Positions 37,501 through 50,270 of a DNA stretch of 64,000 bases are shown here, piece by piece. The notes beneath the pieces are model-generated. The model made no database searches, was not told the origin of the DNA, and worked only from the letters and a program-made list of their open reading frames with translations. Source of the DNA: Brienomyrus brachyistius (Eukaryota > Chordata > Actinopteri > Osteoglossiformes > Mormyridae); NCBI RefSeq assembly GCF_023856365.1, contig NC_064551.1, positions 3,490,501-3,554,500 of the forward strand, given 5' to 3'. Made by a program: the position numbers and the translations under genes. The first letter of the stretch is position 1; the number at the start of each line of letters is the position of its first letter.

Positions 37501-40500
37501 GAGGTGAATCTACTGCCGTGTTAAAGAAGGTGGATTTAAACCCCCCCCCATGGTACAATTCTTTTGCAGAAAACAGCCAACGTGGCAGTGCAGTGTTATG
37601 TAAATACGTGCCGGCAGGACAGTCTAGAATGCGGATCGCTCCCTTCAAAGATGCCAGTTCTAGTGCCAGCAGGTGCCAATGCCAGGAACCTATGACTCAA
37701 AATGAAAGTTTGTTCCAGATAAACACATCCTCTGAGCAGCAAAATAATAACTACAGTTATTGGTTTAATGGCGCATTCAGTCTAACTGTAGCTTATAAAC
37801 ATAGCGGATCCATGCAGTATTTCACTCTCGAATTGTTTTTCCAGCCTTTCACAAGAGGCATTCAGAAAGGATTCAATGATGTTTTTTTTTTGCCTAATCT
37901 ACATTCTAAGTCTTTGAACAAACCTAAAGCTGTATATCCGAAATACAGTTTCAGCTCTTATTGTATGTGTGTGAGTTTGTATGGTCGTCATGGGGATTGG
38001 CGAGGCCTTTAAGGGCGTGTAGCCTAATCTCTGCAAAGATGCATATACCCACCGAGGGACAGTCAGGGATGGCTTGCTCTTGGACAAGGGAATGGAAAGT
38101 ACAGCCTTTCCTCCAGAGGAAGGTGGGGGGGACCATTGATTGGTCTGTTGCTTGTCTTTCGGCTGGCCGAAGTTCAGAATGTGAGACATACAGCTCCCAA
38201 CACGCGGCTGTCTTTGTCATTATGTCATGCAGCTTAGCCAAATCAGCAGAAAACAGCCACCAGCCATTTTGCTGAGTCATACAAAAATTAATATTTGTGA
38301 AAAAGCATACACAACCTTTCAGGGATTCTTATTCCGTGGGTATTCTCTGTTTGGCCTGACACTGGATTGTCAGCATCTGGTGATGCAGTTACAAGTTTTT
38401 GACTATCGTTATTTCAACTTTAGCCTGTGCATGGGAATGTCAGATTGCCTTCTCATCATCCTTTGATTTTTAACATCATAAAGCACTTAAACTCAATCCT
38501 GCAGCAATTTCATGCACATTCTTGGCCTTGACCTACATTTATGTGGTAATGAATCACAAAGAGTAAATTCTTTTTCACTAATTCTTTTATTCTGCTTCGA
38601 GTGCCGCTGTGAACAAAGGCCTTCTTGTACATCACAGAAGTGCGGTGGATCTGCCATTATAATGCTTTTCTGGATAATATCATCTAACAAGATGCCTATA
38701 AGCAATTAAAGTTCATTAACTTGATACTGTGCTTTAACAGAACTGAACCCAGTCCAGAAAAACACAACGAGGCAATACCATTCAAAAAAATGTTTATAAT
38801 CTAGTCACAGATTAATTTCTGGCTGGACTGGGGGGAATTATGTTAGTTCCACTTCTGTTAATGTAACAAAACCAGCTGCCTCCATTTTCATAAAGAATCT
38901 AATTTGGGGAAGATTGAAGGACCCTGCAGACTTCTAGGGTGATACTTTTAGATGCTGCCCCGCCCCTCGCCGGCTCCCCCCATACAGATAATTTCCCCCA
39001 GGGTGCAGGCTGATTAGGTGGATGTGGTAACGGAGTTCCCGTTAAACAGATGTCCGTGGGCATTGTGCTAATGAAGTTCCTGGGAGTGCCCTGGGCCGGG
39101 CCTCCGTGACCCGTTGCCGCATCCAAACGCGATGCCCGTTTAGCTAGCTTAACGGCTGGCTTCTCCACACCTTTGCCAGCATGCTGTAACCTCACCTGCA
39201 ACCCAGTCAGGTGGATTTACTAAATCGTAGCTCAGGGTAAATTTATAAACAAGAGCTTGCTGCCAACTCAAACCAATATCTTCAACTCTTTGTTATGTTC
39301 ATGTCTTGCAACTTGACTAACTGGTTATATATCTACGGTATGCTGAATAGCCTCACTCTACTATTTTTTTATTTCTCTGGTCTATAATTTAATATGTAAC
39401 CAGGATTACTCTCATACAAGGAGACAGAGGACAACTTAATTTTTTTTAACATGGAAAACATAAAAGTCTTTTAACAGTATGGTTTAGTGTGTCTCAGGTT
39501 AATTCATCTTCACATCACCTGTATCAAATGTTCAAACAAACATCTTGAGAGAATGTGCCGGTTTCTTCGAAAGTTATTCGCTGGTGGTTTGTGTGTCTGT
39601 AAGCGGCGTCGACTTTATTTCTTGCCTCTGCTGGTAATGTACCTGTGTTGGTGGAGCTTTTAGCTGGCTGGGTGAATTGCTAAACCAGCTTTTGCGGCCC
39701 ATGAAATGATAAATAATGATTTTTACATTTAGTCTCAGTCATGTTCGGCCCAGAGTCATGGAACCTTTCAGTTGCCCCAAGCAAAATGGACTTTGCCCCA
39801 AATCTGCTCTGATGATCTGACGACAGCTCGTGATAATCCTGCCATGACGGTGCTTATCTCTGATTTCAGCCCTTTATGGGTTTCTGGCTCATAAATCAGT
39901 TTATTGCTCTGTTTTGCTCGTTCGGGACTGCTGACATTTTGCCTGCCATTTAGCAGAGTCCCTCTCATGGAGTGTGGTGTTCTGTGGAAGGAGCTGGTTA
40001 TGCAGGACATGGTCGTGTCTGCCGGCCAATTAGAAACGCTCTACTTCATTAAACCCGGCTCTGTACATTCACTGCAGTGCAGGGTGGCAGCAGAAAGGAG
40101 GCGCCCTGACCCCCTTCAGTATCTTTTCTGCCGAGACAGATGAGGTGAAGCTTCCAGTGGGGCACAGATGGGGAACGGCTCAGCCGCAAATAATGGATAC
40201 CCTGCTGCTTTGGCTGAATCTGAACCCCTCGCTGTCCATGAGGCGATGTCTTCTGGCTGAACTTTTGACCCGTGCCACTCTTACAGGAGGAATAAATTTT
40301 CATGCTCAAGCCCACAACCCTTGCACCCCTCCCTGTCCTACCTAAAGTCCTCAGAATATTACACTGAGGAAAAAAGGACTTGGGAGGGTGGGGGGAGGTC
40401 TTAATAGTTCTTGCTGTCACTGACCTCGTTCCTCACAGCTAAGAGCATCACCAGCAGTGTCCCCCTGGGCCGATTTACATTCGGGTACCGTTAAGTAATC

Positions 40501-40938
40501 TTGGCTGATCATTCAACTTTTCATCTTTCTTATCGCTCTCGACTGTGCTTCTGGGTTTCCCACTGACAAAAACACCGTATGAAGCGTTACTTCAGTCTCC
40601 TGAGTCATCCCATTGTAATTCAGAGACGTTTCCCGCCATTCATGAGGGCATTCAGTGGTGCAGATAGCTGGCAATAAAGGCAATTCAGACTCACAAAGGT
40701 GACAAAATGCCCTTTCAACGACACCAAGCTTTCCGTCGGTGTTACCACTGGCTGCACGCTACATTTCAAACAGAGGGCAGTTTTAATTGTGGTAGTTTAA
40801 ATAGGAAAAACTAACAATACATGCTACTGTATCAATTGCGAAACATTTACACCAAGTGGGTTGGAGAAATCATGAGCAGTAATGCGTTACATTAACTGCA
40901 CCTTCATGCTGCATTCACAATGAATTCATGCTTATACT
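34581..40938. other. Long unique noncoding stretch
   Basis: About 6.4 kb with no firmly identified repeat or exon. It includes a 16-T run (37348-37363) and a 10-T run (37882-37891). The 179-codon plus frame at 37473-38012 is the longest non-repeat frame in the window. It is expected about once by chance here and has no domain. A GC-richer patch lies at about 34960-35150. Confidence 0.5.
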
Positions 40939-41032
40939 TGACATGACTGCTTTAATGTACATTACTAACGAACATTATATAATTATATGATTATAATATT
41001 TGTTAGTAATGTACATTAAAGCTGTCATGTCT
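40939..41032. repeat. Near-perfect palindrome, MITE-like (arms about 42 bp)
   Basis: The left arm (40940-40983) starts GACATGACTGCTTTAATG. The right arm (40990-41031) is its reverse complement, ending CATTAAAGCTGTCATGTC, with only a few mismatches and a loop of a few AT-only bases. The regularity suggests a foldback MITE or a recent inverted duplication. Clear target duplications were not found. Confidence 0.85.
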
Positions 41033-42756
41033 TGTTCATTGGAAGTAATATGAATGCAATCCAGTATGACATGTTAAGATATACTTACATGCTGCTTATG
41101 AATGTTCCATGAATACATTAGGATGGAGCAGTGATTGTAAAGCCAGGTAACATTGTCATTTATATAAGCAAAAGCCATAACAAAGTATCTGCGAGACGAT
41201 TTCTCATTGTCATTAAAGTATCTGTTTGTATGGTAGTCTTGTGCTGGATAAAGAGTTAAAGGCGTACTATTTACAGGTACATTGTTATGCTGTAACGTTG
41301 AGCGATTTTTGTTGGAGGACCGCAGACAAGCCAGAGACAGGGTCGGTCCCAACTGCCACTGGCCAAATGCCGCCCCGTTTGGGGCCCAGGGCTCTTTCAG
41401 TGCGTTATACACATGGCAGCGTGCCAGGCCTGAAATTTACACTGTCATGTCAAGGTTTTCAATGAACGAGCCATGCTTAGATTACCATTAAAGTAAACAA
41501 GGCGAAATTAATGAAGTGCAGCTGGAGGTATGTAAACTAAGGTTATTTTACTTCTATTACTTCCAATAACTTGCCGGCCCCCGAGCTACGAGTCTCAGCT
41601 GTGACAGGGGCTGGTATGGCCTGCAGAGGAGAGCTCATAAGTACTCATACTTGGAGGTTGCAGGGTTGGGGGATGGTCCAACCATAAGGCTCCTCCAACA
41701 CTGAAGGTGAGGTGGGGTCTTCATCTGTCATCTGGGAGCCAGCATCCCTTTGCCATCTCAGTTGTTGTACTAAGCAGCGGGGTGTCCTCTGAGGTGCCTG
41801 CTCGCCATTCGGCGTGTTTGCTTTGGGTGAGGAAGCATTGCTCTGGGCCTCTTGTAGTCAAAGTGCCCCCAGAGTGAGCTGACCAGACACCTGTGAGTGC
41901 TGAGATGATACTTAGTGATACACTTTAACTACCTGTGCAGGTTGAAGCTGTTACCATCGTGGTGTAATTTGTCCAGCAATATATTTTTCTTACCCAGAAT
42001 GCATCTCGCAAGCATACTGTAAGGCAGCGAGACGGCAAAAAGAACCATGTGACATAATGGTCAGAAACAATAGGTTATTTGTTTAGCGATGGGAGTGGAG
42101 GCGGGAGTGGCAGAGAGAAATAAAAACAAACCACACAGGGAAACCAAATGAACATTGACCTGTGGAGAGGGTTACGGCAGAGGGCAGAGCAGGGCCTGGA
42201 TGCCTGTTGCAGCTTGAGAGACAAACAGTGCTATATGACCGCAATGGATATTTACACAGCATTTCAATCATTGTTTCCTGTATCGTGTGCCTCATAACTG
42301 AACTTGGCTCAATAAAACCGGGTTAATTAAAATGAGTGTTTTACAGTTATATCATTTCAGTTAAATAATGAAATAATATCCTTTGTTTGTTTGATATTGA
42401 TTATAACAGAACTTGGTCTCAAGGCAGGATGTCCTTCCGTAATTGGTGCCGCTTTGGACGTTTTGTGGGTGAGAGGCTCTGAAGGCGGCAGCCCACCTGT
42501 GATTGGTGTGCTGGTGAACAGGAGCAGACACTTCTGCGACTCGGGGCGTCTGCTCTGCACACCAGCGGGTGATTCGTCACTAAGTGTCCAAGTCCGTTAT
42601 GACACGCTACACGGTGGCCTACTTGCGGGGCGGCCGGCTCTGGCCTTATATTTTGTCAAATCGGACACCATTATATTACAAAAGATGATATAATTGTAAT
42701 AAATGTACTTTATTTTTGAAGCGTGCGATTGTGCATGAGTGTGTGCAGGTGTGTGT
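41033..42756. other. Unique noncoding DNA
   Basis: No exon or repeat recognised. The block 41560-41960 is GC-richer but frame-poor. Confidence 0.5.
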
Positions 42757-42909
42757 GGCCTGAAATGGATGCGGGTGCAGAGTTCCCTCCTACCTAGTGC
42801 CCTGTGCTGTCTGGGGTAGAGTTCAGCATCCCCTCCCCCTCCCATGACCCTTTACTGAATAAGTGGTTAGGGGACGGACGGACGGATGGATGGATGGAGG
42901 GAGGGAGGC
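42757..42909 (+). mobile_element. SINE 3'-tail fragment ending in GGAC/GGAT/GGAG microsatellite
   Basis: The words 'gatgcgggtgcagagttccctcc', 'agtgccctgtgctgtctggg' and 'aataagtggttagg' lead into (GGAC)n(GGAT)n(GGAG)n. Order and tail match the SINE family at 29646-29998 in plus orientation. The tail microsatellite has drifted from ATGG to related tetramers. Confidence 0.75.
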
Positions 42910-43480
42910 TTTGGAATCAGTGAGAGCATGGTGTGCTAGTGGTTGACTCAAAAACAATACTGATGTATTGGATGCTTATTACTAACACTGGAGTGGTTGA
43001 ACGGTAATGAAATAGTTAAGCTTTAATCATCATTTCCTTTGCCTGCCTAAGACTTCTGTGTGTGTGTATATATATATATATATATACTCTATTTATACTG
43101 ATATACTTGTTAGTTTTTCTTCTCTATTTTTTTTAAGTGCAGTTTATGGTAACTTCAGTTATTTTCACACTCTCAGGCGTCTGTTGGATGGAGCCTGTGG
43201 TACGGCCCTGACACACACGGTGACCTTTCCCCAGTGAAGCCAGCCGCCTAGACCACTGGCGGACCCAGGACCACAGCCATCCCCGGAGATCCGTCATCCG
43301 TGAGACGCAAGCAAGGCTGAAGCGATTAGCAGACCTCAGGGCCCGGCGGACGAGGCATGTCTGTGTGTCGGAGGAGTGCCACTTAGCAGGTAACGGGGCC
43401 ACGCCTGACCCATCTGTGGCGGGGCAGAGGAGGGAGGCCTCAGGAGACCCACGGGCAAGGCTGCCCATCTGGCCTCCTCT
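42910..43480. other. Noncoding DNA with a GT/AT microsatellite
   Basis: (GT)n then (AT)n at about 43061-43086. The remainder is unassigned. Confidence 0.55.
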
Positions 43481-43499
43481 TCATCATCCATAGTGTGCC

Positions 43500-43975
43500 A
43501 GCAAGGTCCTGGGGAGAGGCATGGGGGAGGGGGAGTAAGACAGAGTGACATTTGGACAGACAGGCATACACACGAAAGGCACAGAGGGGCCAGGAGCAGT
43601 GTAGGAGAATGTGACAGACAAAAATATAAACAGGCATGCAGATGGAAGGAGACGAAGAGAGGCAGACAAAAGAGAGACACAGAGAGACAGACGAAGAAAC
43701 AGACAGAGTGTCCATGGGACTGACAAAGAGACCTAGACCATGGGACTGACAGAGAAACCTAGACCATGGGACTGACAGAGAAACAGACAAGGAGTCCACG
43801 GGACTGACAAAGAGACAGAGACAATGGGACTGGCAGAGAAACAGACTGAGGGACAGACAGAAACATTCAGAAAGAAAGAGAGAGAGAGACCATAAGACGG
43901 ACAGAGAAACAGACAAGGAAACAGATAGAGAAGCAGGCAGACAGTCAGAGAAAAAGAGAGACAGACAGACATTCA
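43500..43975 (+). repeat. Purine-rich degenerate minisatellite, about 26-bp core period
   Basis: The plus strand is a long GA/CAGA-rich tract. The clearest units repeat CATGGGACTGAC starting at 43713, 43739 and 43765 (26-bp steps). Related units begin near 43797 and 43822, and looser GACAGA repeats continue on both sides. The minus strand stays open for 182 codons (43440-43988) as serine/leucine/valine repeats. That is an artefact of CT-rich repeat DNA and not a gene. Confidence 0.8.
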
Positions 43976-44918
43976 CAGCTCTGGTCACACAGCAGAATTT
44001 TTGCTCGCTGTGCTAGAACCATGTGCATGGACTGGGGCCATCTTACACGTTCCTTCCTCATGACACCAAAGGGAACTGGCAAATTATGTGATGTACACAC
44101 AGTGCTGAAACGCAGCCTCTGTCATTGAGCTGCAGATTGTGAATGCAATGTTTGCTTTCTTCTGCTGACATGGACTCTTAAACACCAACGTCAGTTGCCA
44201 GTAGCAACATACTGTGTAATTTTGAGCGTAGGTGATTTCTCTGATCGGTATTCATATCTCTGTAATATGCACTACATTATATCTTAAATAGGCTATTTCG
44301 CATAACCTATATTTGACACATGATAGTCTTGTGTAATTATTCCCCAATAAAAAGATCAAGTGGTTTTTATTTGTAGGTAAGAAAGACCGTATCACATTAT
44401 AATGTTTTGAGTTGGTCTGGGCTATTGCTTTTGGAACCTATATAAAGGATTGTGTCAGTAATCTTATGCCTACAATTCTGTTTCTACTTGGGCTTTGGGG
44501 ATGAATTGGAAGTCCTTCAGTCCCATTGCTGTGACGTGTCCACAGATAATGTCTCTCTCACCCCCCGGTGGGAGACGCTCGATGGGAGAGGTCTCGCACC
44601 TGTTTCTAGCTCTGCAGGCTAACCCTGCTGGCCGCTGCTCCTTATTAAGATGTGTCCAAGTTGTTAATAACCCATGTAGCTGAAAACAGGTGGGACTGAA
44701 TGAAGGATGTGTACAAGTTTTGTTCATGGGGGGGGGGGGGGGGGGGGTTAACTACTGTACTCTCTCCCCTTGAAGACCCAGGCAGTTTGCTCTTGGTTTT
44801 TCCCATGTGATAATTTGTAAGACAGTTCTTTCCAATGATGTCCTGTAATTCCTTTCCCAGCCTAGACATGGACATAGATATATGTCTACAAATTTCCAGT
44901 ATCCTTGGTTATAGATTC
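43976..44918. other. Unique noncoding DNA with a 20-G run
   Basis: The main feature is the G-run listed next. No exon or transposon recognised. Confidence 0.5.
44728..44747 (+). repeat. Uninterrupted 20-G run
   Basis: Twenty consecutive Gs on the plus strand, the longest G-run in the window. It is able to stack as a quadruplex and prone to length change and assembly error. Confidence 0.9.
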
Positions 44919-45054
44919 TATCCATCCATCCATGCCTCCTTTTTTTCTGAACAACTTGTTGTTCAGGGTCTGGAGCCTATCCTTGAAGCTACAGGCACAA
45001 GGCAGGGAAACACCCAGGATGGGACGCCAACCCATCGCAGGGCACACTCACAAT
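44919..45054 (-). mobile_element. 5'-truncated SINE copy, minus orientation
   Basis: It starts with CATCCATCCATCC at the left (the 3' tail of a minus-strand element), then 'ggtctggagcctatcc', 'aggcacaaggcaggga' and 'caacccatcgcagggcacactcaca', in the same order as 29646-29770. It stops before the tRNA-like head. A short possible duplication (AGATTC) flanks it. Confidence 0.8.
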
Positions 45055-47705
45055 AAAGATTCCAGTGTACAAGAATTTACAGAAATGTGCTTGTAATGCT
45101 TTCAGAATCATAACATGTCCACAAATCCACAGAATGGTCCATAACTGTTCTTACTCTTAACAAGTGGAGTATTCCTTGAGAACTGTATGATTTGAGTGGT
45201 TCTTCAAGAATGGTCAGTCTTCTGGACCAGTCATAACTGGAAATGAGTTGCAGCACTTTAAGAAACATATAGTCACGCCCTTTGAAAAGTTATAATTTGA
45301 GGTAAAGGGATTGTGGGATACTTAGGATACCTTTTATTTATTTTTTTTCTAAAGCCAAGGGTGAAAATTTAAACTTATGAAATATCCACTATCATGTTGC
45401 TGAAGTTTGGTTATGAGGTTTGCTTTTCTTTTCATTGGACAAAGAACGTGTTTGGAAAGGTCTGAGATACCCAGTCTGGAGTGACAGATGTGTAGTTCGA
45501 TTGAATGAACGATTATTCTTTACATTTGATGAGCTTGAACGAATGTATCCCAGCAACACTGTTTAAAGGAGGCCGGCGCTCGACGAGGCAGAGGAGGCTG
45601 TATTGGAGGGAGGGGCAGAAGTACTTTAACAGTTCAGCTGCTTCCATCAACAGTTGTCACTATGGCAGCAGTTCAGTGAATTTAAATGGAAATGATTTAA
45701 TTCAGTTTGCACTCACATTTTTCTCAAATATGAGTATGTTTACTTGCTTAGCTTGTGCTTTTATCCAAGTGAATTACAATTTCTGCTCATTTATGCATCT
45801 AACCAACATTGAGAAATAAAATGTTGGCTGGAACCATTTCTGGAGGAACCAAACTCTGGCTAGAGATAAATGTGTCACTCTTGGCTCTTGCTGGGGCTTC
45901 CATACAACAGGAGACACCCTCAAGTGCTTCGGAGAGGGCTCATTAAGTCTGATATGTAATATGGAAGCGTGATGATCTCTTCAGCATCTTCTTCGCTATA
46001 TGCTTGAAAAGCAGCGAACATATGGAAGTGATACTTGTTGTTATGAGATTTCAGCTATGTCTTGGTCAGGGTGTGACTCTTTCCATAAAGGGGTGGGGGG
46101 GGGAAGAGCCAACTGCAAAAAGCCGAAACAAACAGACAGATTTCATTAGCATGGTCTGCTGGTGGGTCATCCATTTTGTCGAACATATTCCTCACTTTCC
46201 TGCAAGTCCCTGGGTTTTCCTGCGAATCGAATTAGTTACACAACTCTAATTGCACTGTCAGGTACTTTCACAGTGAAGAAATGCCGTAAATCATTCAGAT
46301 AACGTCACCAAAAATCTTTCGTGGAATGGCATAGCTATCATTTATTGTTTCGAATGTGCTCCCCTAGTAAGCTTGCTTCTGGCAGTTCTTGTACCTAATC
46401 ATTTCTCCATCCTGATCTCAGTGGTGCACGGTTACTTTTGCTACATAGCTTGTTGTAGTTTCATCAACCACACGTTTCTTTATGCCTCATCAGGGCTCAG
46501 CATGCAGACCTTTATTGTACCACATACAGCTGAACATCTATGACAGTAAATTTAGATGTATAAATGCTCTTTGTGAGTAATGCAATAAAAGGGATTCTGG
46601 AATGCCGCTCTCTCTGAGAGAAGGCCTCAGATGTGGAGGGAACTGGCTTCATTCTGCTGGCCCTTAAGCAATGATGTTCTCAGCTGCAGAGATATGCACT
46701 TAAATATTCCTTTTCAACTGGACTGAAGCACGTTCCTTATTCCGAGGAGAGGCGATTGCTAAGTGTGCGTGCGTGTGTTTGTGTGTGTGTGATTGTAGGG
46801 GGAGGGGGTCACTAAGTTTGTGTCTGGGTGCTGGGACAAAGACGCATATCCGGCAGCGTATTCTGATGCTGTCAGTGTGGATGAAAATGTGCACCCGAGC
46901 GAGTGACAGGTGTTACACAGAAGCACGCATTGTGCATGAATGGCAGATATATGTCGCACCGGGAAAAAGGAGGGAGGGGGGGGGTTATTATCCAAGAAGG
47001 CATGAGGTGGCATCGGCCGAGTGATGGGAGCATTTCTGCGGAAAAGCGTGCTTCATGTCTCCTCCGATTCCGCCGGAATGCAGGGAAACACAACGGCGTC
47101 TACAGTATATCCCGTGAGCGTAAAAACACAGAGCGACGTCCAAATGCCATGTTCGCAAATGCATGGTCAACCCGAGATCTTTCAGTAAATTCAGGGGTCA
47201 GTCTGCCCAGGGAAAAGCAAGTGTTGATGTAAGAATGCAGTTAAAATCAGGAATGCTGGAGGCTGAGGGTAAACCCTATGCGATTGCCATGAAATGCTTC
47301 ACCTTTTGACTATAGACCACAGTTAACAAGGCAGGATGCTTGCCAAGCTCCTGTAAGACAGCAGAATCAGAGCGGCTTTTGAAGTTACATCACAACCCTT
47401 TGTGGAGACCAAAATACCAATGCAAGTGGTACCAAATGGTGTTCATGGGATGTATCCAATTATGCATGGTCTTGTAACCACTGGTGACACATAAAATTAT
47501 ATGCCTGTACTTTTTGGAATTGAATAAGATACTGATTCAATGTGCACATTTTTTTTCCTCCCAACTCTAAGGGTTGTGGTTTTGGATTTGGACTTTGGCC
47601 CAGACTCTTTAGATTTTTCACGTTTGCATGCATTGTCAACAGATTTATCCATGTCATGACATGTTATGAAGACATACTACTTGAGTGGATGGTAGTTTGA
47701 TGTGT
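45055..47705. other. Unique noncoding DNA
   Basis: Apart from the short SINE tail at 45750-45790 nothing is recognised. It includes short G-tracts near 46094 and 46976 (9 Gs each) and a GT-rich segment at about 46764-46792. Confidence 0.5.
45750..45790 (-). mobile_element. SINE tail fragment, minus orientation
   Basis: 'gcttgtgcttttatccaagtgaattacaa' matches the conserved tail word seen at 1040-1052. Only the tail remains. Confidence 0.5.
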
Positions 47706-47797
47706 GAGCGCCTTGCAATGAATCTCATCCAGGTTGTTCCCAGCTTCCTTGGGTAGGCTGTGAACTGCAGGAACCCTGACTGGACCTGTAGTTAACC
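47706..47797 (+). mobile_element. SINE 3'-tail fragment, plus orientation
   Basis: 'gcgccttgcaatg', 'tctcatccagg', 'gttgttcccagcttccttggg' and 'gaaccctgactgg' follow the family order in plus orientation. The ATGG tail is lost. This copy shows the single-copy ancestor of the 46-bp minisatellite unit. Confidence 0.65.
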
Positions 47798-50179
47798 GGG
47801 GTTCAGAGCTTGTTGGGAGTTCCCCGATGGCCTGAAATTCTGCATACATGAGATCACATGAAACAGCTGTATATCCCCACCCAGCATCCATATCTAGCCA
47901 AGTGCTGGCTGCATTTTTGCAAACCCTGGAAAATCTCATGGGTCATCTTCTTTAAATTCATCGTCAACTTTCTGTCAAGCCCTCTTCTGGGTCCACTAAT
48001 AATTGCTTCCAGCTTATCAAGTCAGAGGTTCAACGACAGGAGACTCTGCTGTGTTCATCCTTTTCTTTATGGAGCTGTCAGATCCTCCTCTTCTGTTTTC
48101 TCCAGCAGCAGAAAAGGAGTCCCAGGTGTGACCTCAGAGTCTGGCCGCCTTATTTGGCCAGCTCCCAGCTTGCATCACCATAACTCCACCTCAGTGGCCC
48201 ACTCTGGCCACACCCTCTTTGTTAGCCAGGCAGCTGGTTGGTGTTAATTGGAGAGTGTCTTGTGCTCCCACAATCCATTGCAAATTGTCTGCAGGAGGTT
48301 TTCAGTTCTTGTTAATGCTGGTGCCTGTTCTGTTGAAATTGCTTTTCAGTCCAGGATCAGCGCAGTGTTTGCATTGTTCCTTATTTTTGCTAAAACTTGA
48401 AACCAAACCTTTTAAAATTATATTGAAAAGCAAATGTTTGATTTCATAATTTATTTCATGGGTTAGCTTGAATAAGGGTATCAGTTTCGTCCGAGATGGT
48501 GTGTATATTTTGTATGAAATTCTTGCAGAACTCATTATCTTTGATGGGATTTGAAGGATTCAGACAGTGGGAATGCATGTAATTATATTAGGACTTTGGG
48601 AATTCAGTGATATGCAGCCCAGAGTCCTTTCATTCTTGTCTATATCAATGCTTTTTATTCATCATGTATATATGTTCCCACTGTTGCTGGAGTGCCGTTA
48701 TTGTAGGATTTGCACTGTGGGATGTAGATAGTAAGTTTGCTGAAATTCTTTATCGAGCTTTTACAGTTACTATACAGTAATACTAGTGGCACAATCACAC
48801 TTTTGTCTGGCCGCCTATTAAAACTGGACACAGTCAGTGACTCTATAGGAAAGTCAGAGTTTTCAGGCCAAGTGAATGTCCTTTTGTAACAGCCGTCCAC
48901 AAAAGCGCTTCACATCTTGTCAAACAAGACTCTGTAACATAAAAGTGCCTTATACTCTGATGTATTGACTAGTACCATCTGGTGTCCTGGCAAGTGACGA
49001 AAAGAGCATTGGGCACGAAAAAGAGTGGCTCTGTTTAATTTTTGTCACTTTCTTTAGCATGAGAACAGATTTATATTGTCTTTGCCCTCAAGGGAAGCCG
49101 GTTTTAAGCGCGACCAAGTAGGCAGGTAGTTGCTGGAGTAAGCAGAGTTTTTATTTCTTCTTCTCTTATTTTTTCAATTGTTAAAACCATGAGAGAGAGA
49201 CAGAGCGAGAGAGATAGAATCTGGGAATGGCATCTTGGAAATCGCTGCCTCTGAGTAGCTGCTGACATTCCAGCATCGTGGCAGAAGCTTGTCATGCATG
49301 AACTCTGTCCAGTGGCACCTTCTTACGGACGGTCATGCTGTCGTCTCGGCTCTTACCCGCCACGCGGAGGCTGTAAAGCAGCTGGCCTTCACAACTCCCT
49401 TGGAGGAGGCCCAAGCTGGGTTGAAACCTGGCACCCCCCCAGACTGTAGTGCTCCAGGTTCAACAATGGATTTATAATCCAGAGAGTCGCGGCCCGTGCG
49501 TCACAGCGCCTCAGCTCACACACTGCCCTGTCCAACAAAAGCAACATCTAAGAAGATGACTTAGGGCGATGAAATTCTACTCAGCGTGATGAATTTCCTG
49601 TCCGCGTTAACTCCCTCTAATATCAGCAAAGTATAAGTCCAAGTCCTTTCAGACAGTGAGACTGGAAACACACCCAGTTAAACATCAGCCTCTTTGCACC
49701 ATATTTGGCATAATGCATGCTCTAGATGCGATGCATTAATCAAATATCTTCAGGTCTTAATGCTAATAACAGCCAGAATGGTGCCGGGATTCGGTTTGGT
49801 AGGGAGGCTGCGGTGTGGCATCACTTTACCCACCGCTGGGCTTCTCTGCCTTTAAACCCCCCTTAGATGAAGGACTGTCATTGCCGCGGGCAGCTCGTGA
49901 CATCGCATGAAGCAACACCGCGCGCAGCTCTCCTGAGTCATGTCGTTGCCATGACAACCTTCGAGCGCAGTCATATTTTGATCACACACAACAAGTCTGC
50001 CTTCTGTGGTTCCAGGATGGTCACAGCGATGATGTAGCTATAAAGAGAGTGTTTACACTACCCATTTCAGCAGCATCTCTGTTTGTTGTGTGTGACTAAG
50101 AGCTGTAACACCGGTCTGCGTTTACAGCATGATCACATTTCAGTTTGCAAATGCTATCAAATCTGATTTAAGTTCTCAC

Positions 50180-50180
<1 letters not shown>
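47798..50180. other. Unique noncoding DNA
   Basis: No exon or transposon recognised. An RFX-like motif lies at 49945-49958. Confidence 0.5.
49945..49958. promoter_or_regulatory. RFX/X-box-like motif
   Basis: GTTGCCATGACAAC has a perfect left half of the X-box (GTTGCC) with the usual 2-bp spacer. The right half deviates at one position (GACAAC for RGYAAC). It lies in a repeat-free segment. Motif evidence only. Confidence 0.4.
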
Positions 50181-50234
<54 letters not shown>

Positions 50235-50235
50235 T
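50181..50235. repeat. (ATT)n microsatellite, about 18 units
   Basis: An almost pure trinucleotide run of about 55 bp. It directly abuts a SINE tail word on its right side, so it probably grew from the AAT-rich 3' end of a minus-strand SINE. Confidence 0.95.
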
Positions 50236-50270
50236 ATGTAATGCCCTACATTTGGCAGACATACACGTGG
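50236..50270 (-). mobile_element. SINE tail fragment beside the (ATT)n tract
   Basis: 'gccctacatttggcagacatacac' is the conserved tail word of the 1013-type SINE in minus orientation. The rest of the element is missing. Confidence 0.55.

Noticed and set aside
37473..38012. 179-codon plus frame
   Set aside because: The length is expected about once by chance in this much DNA. It has no domain, no codon bias, and no splice or start context.
43440..43988. 182-codon minus frame
   Set aside because: It encodes only Ser/Leu/Val repeats from CT-rich minisatellite DNA.
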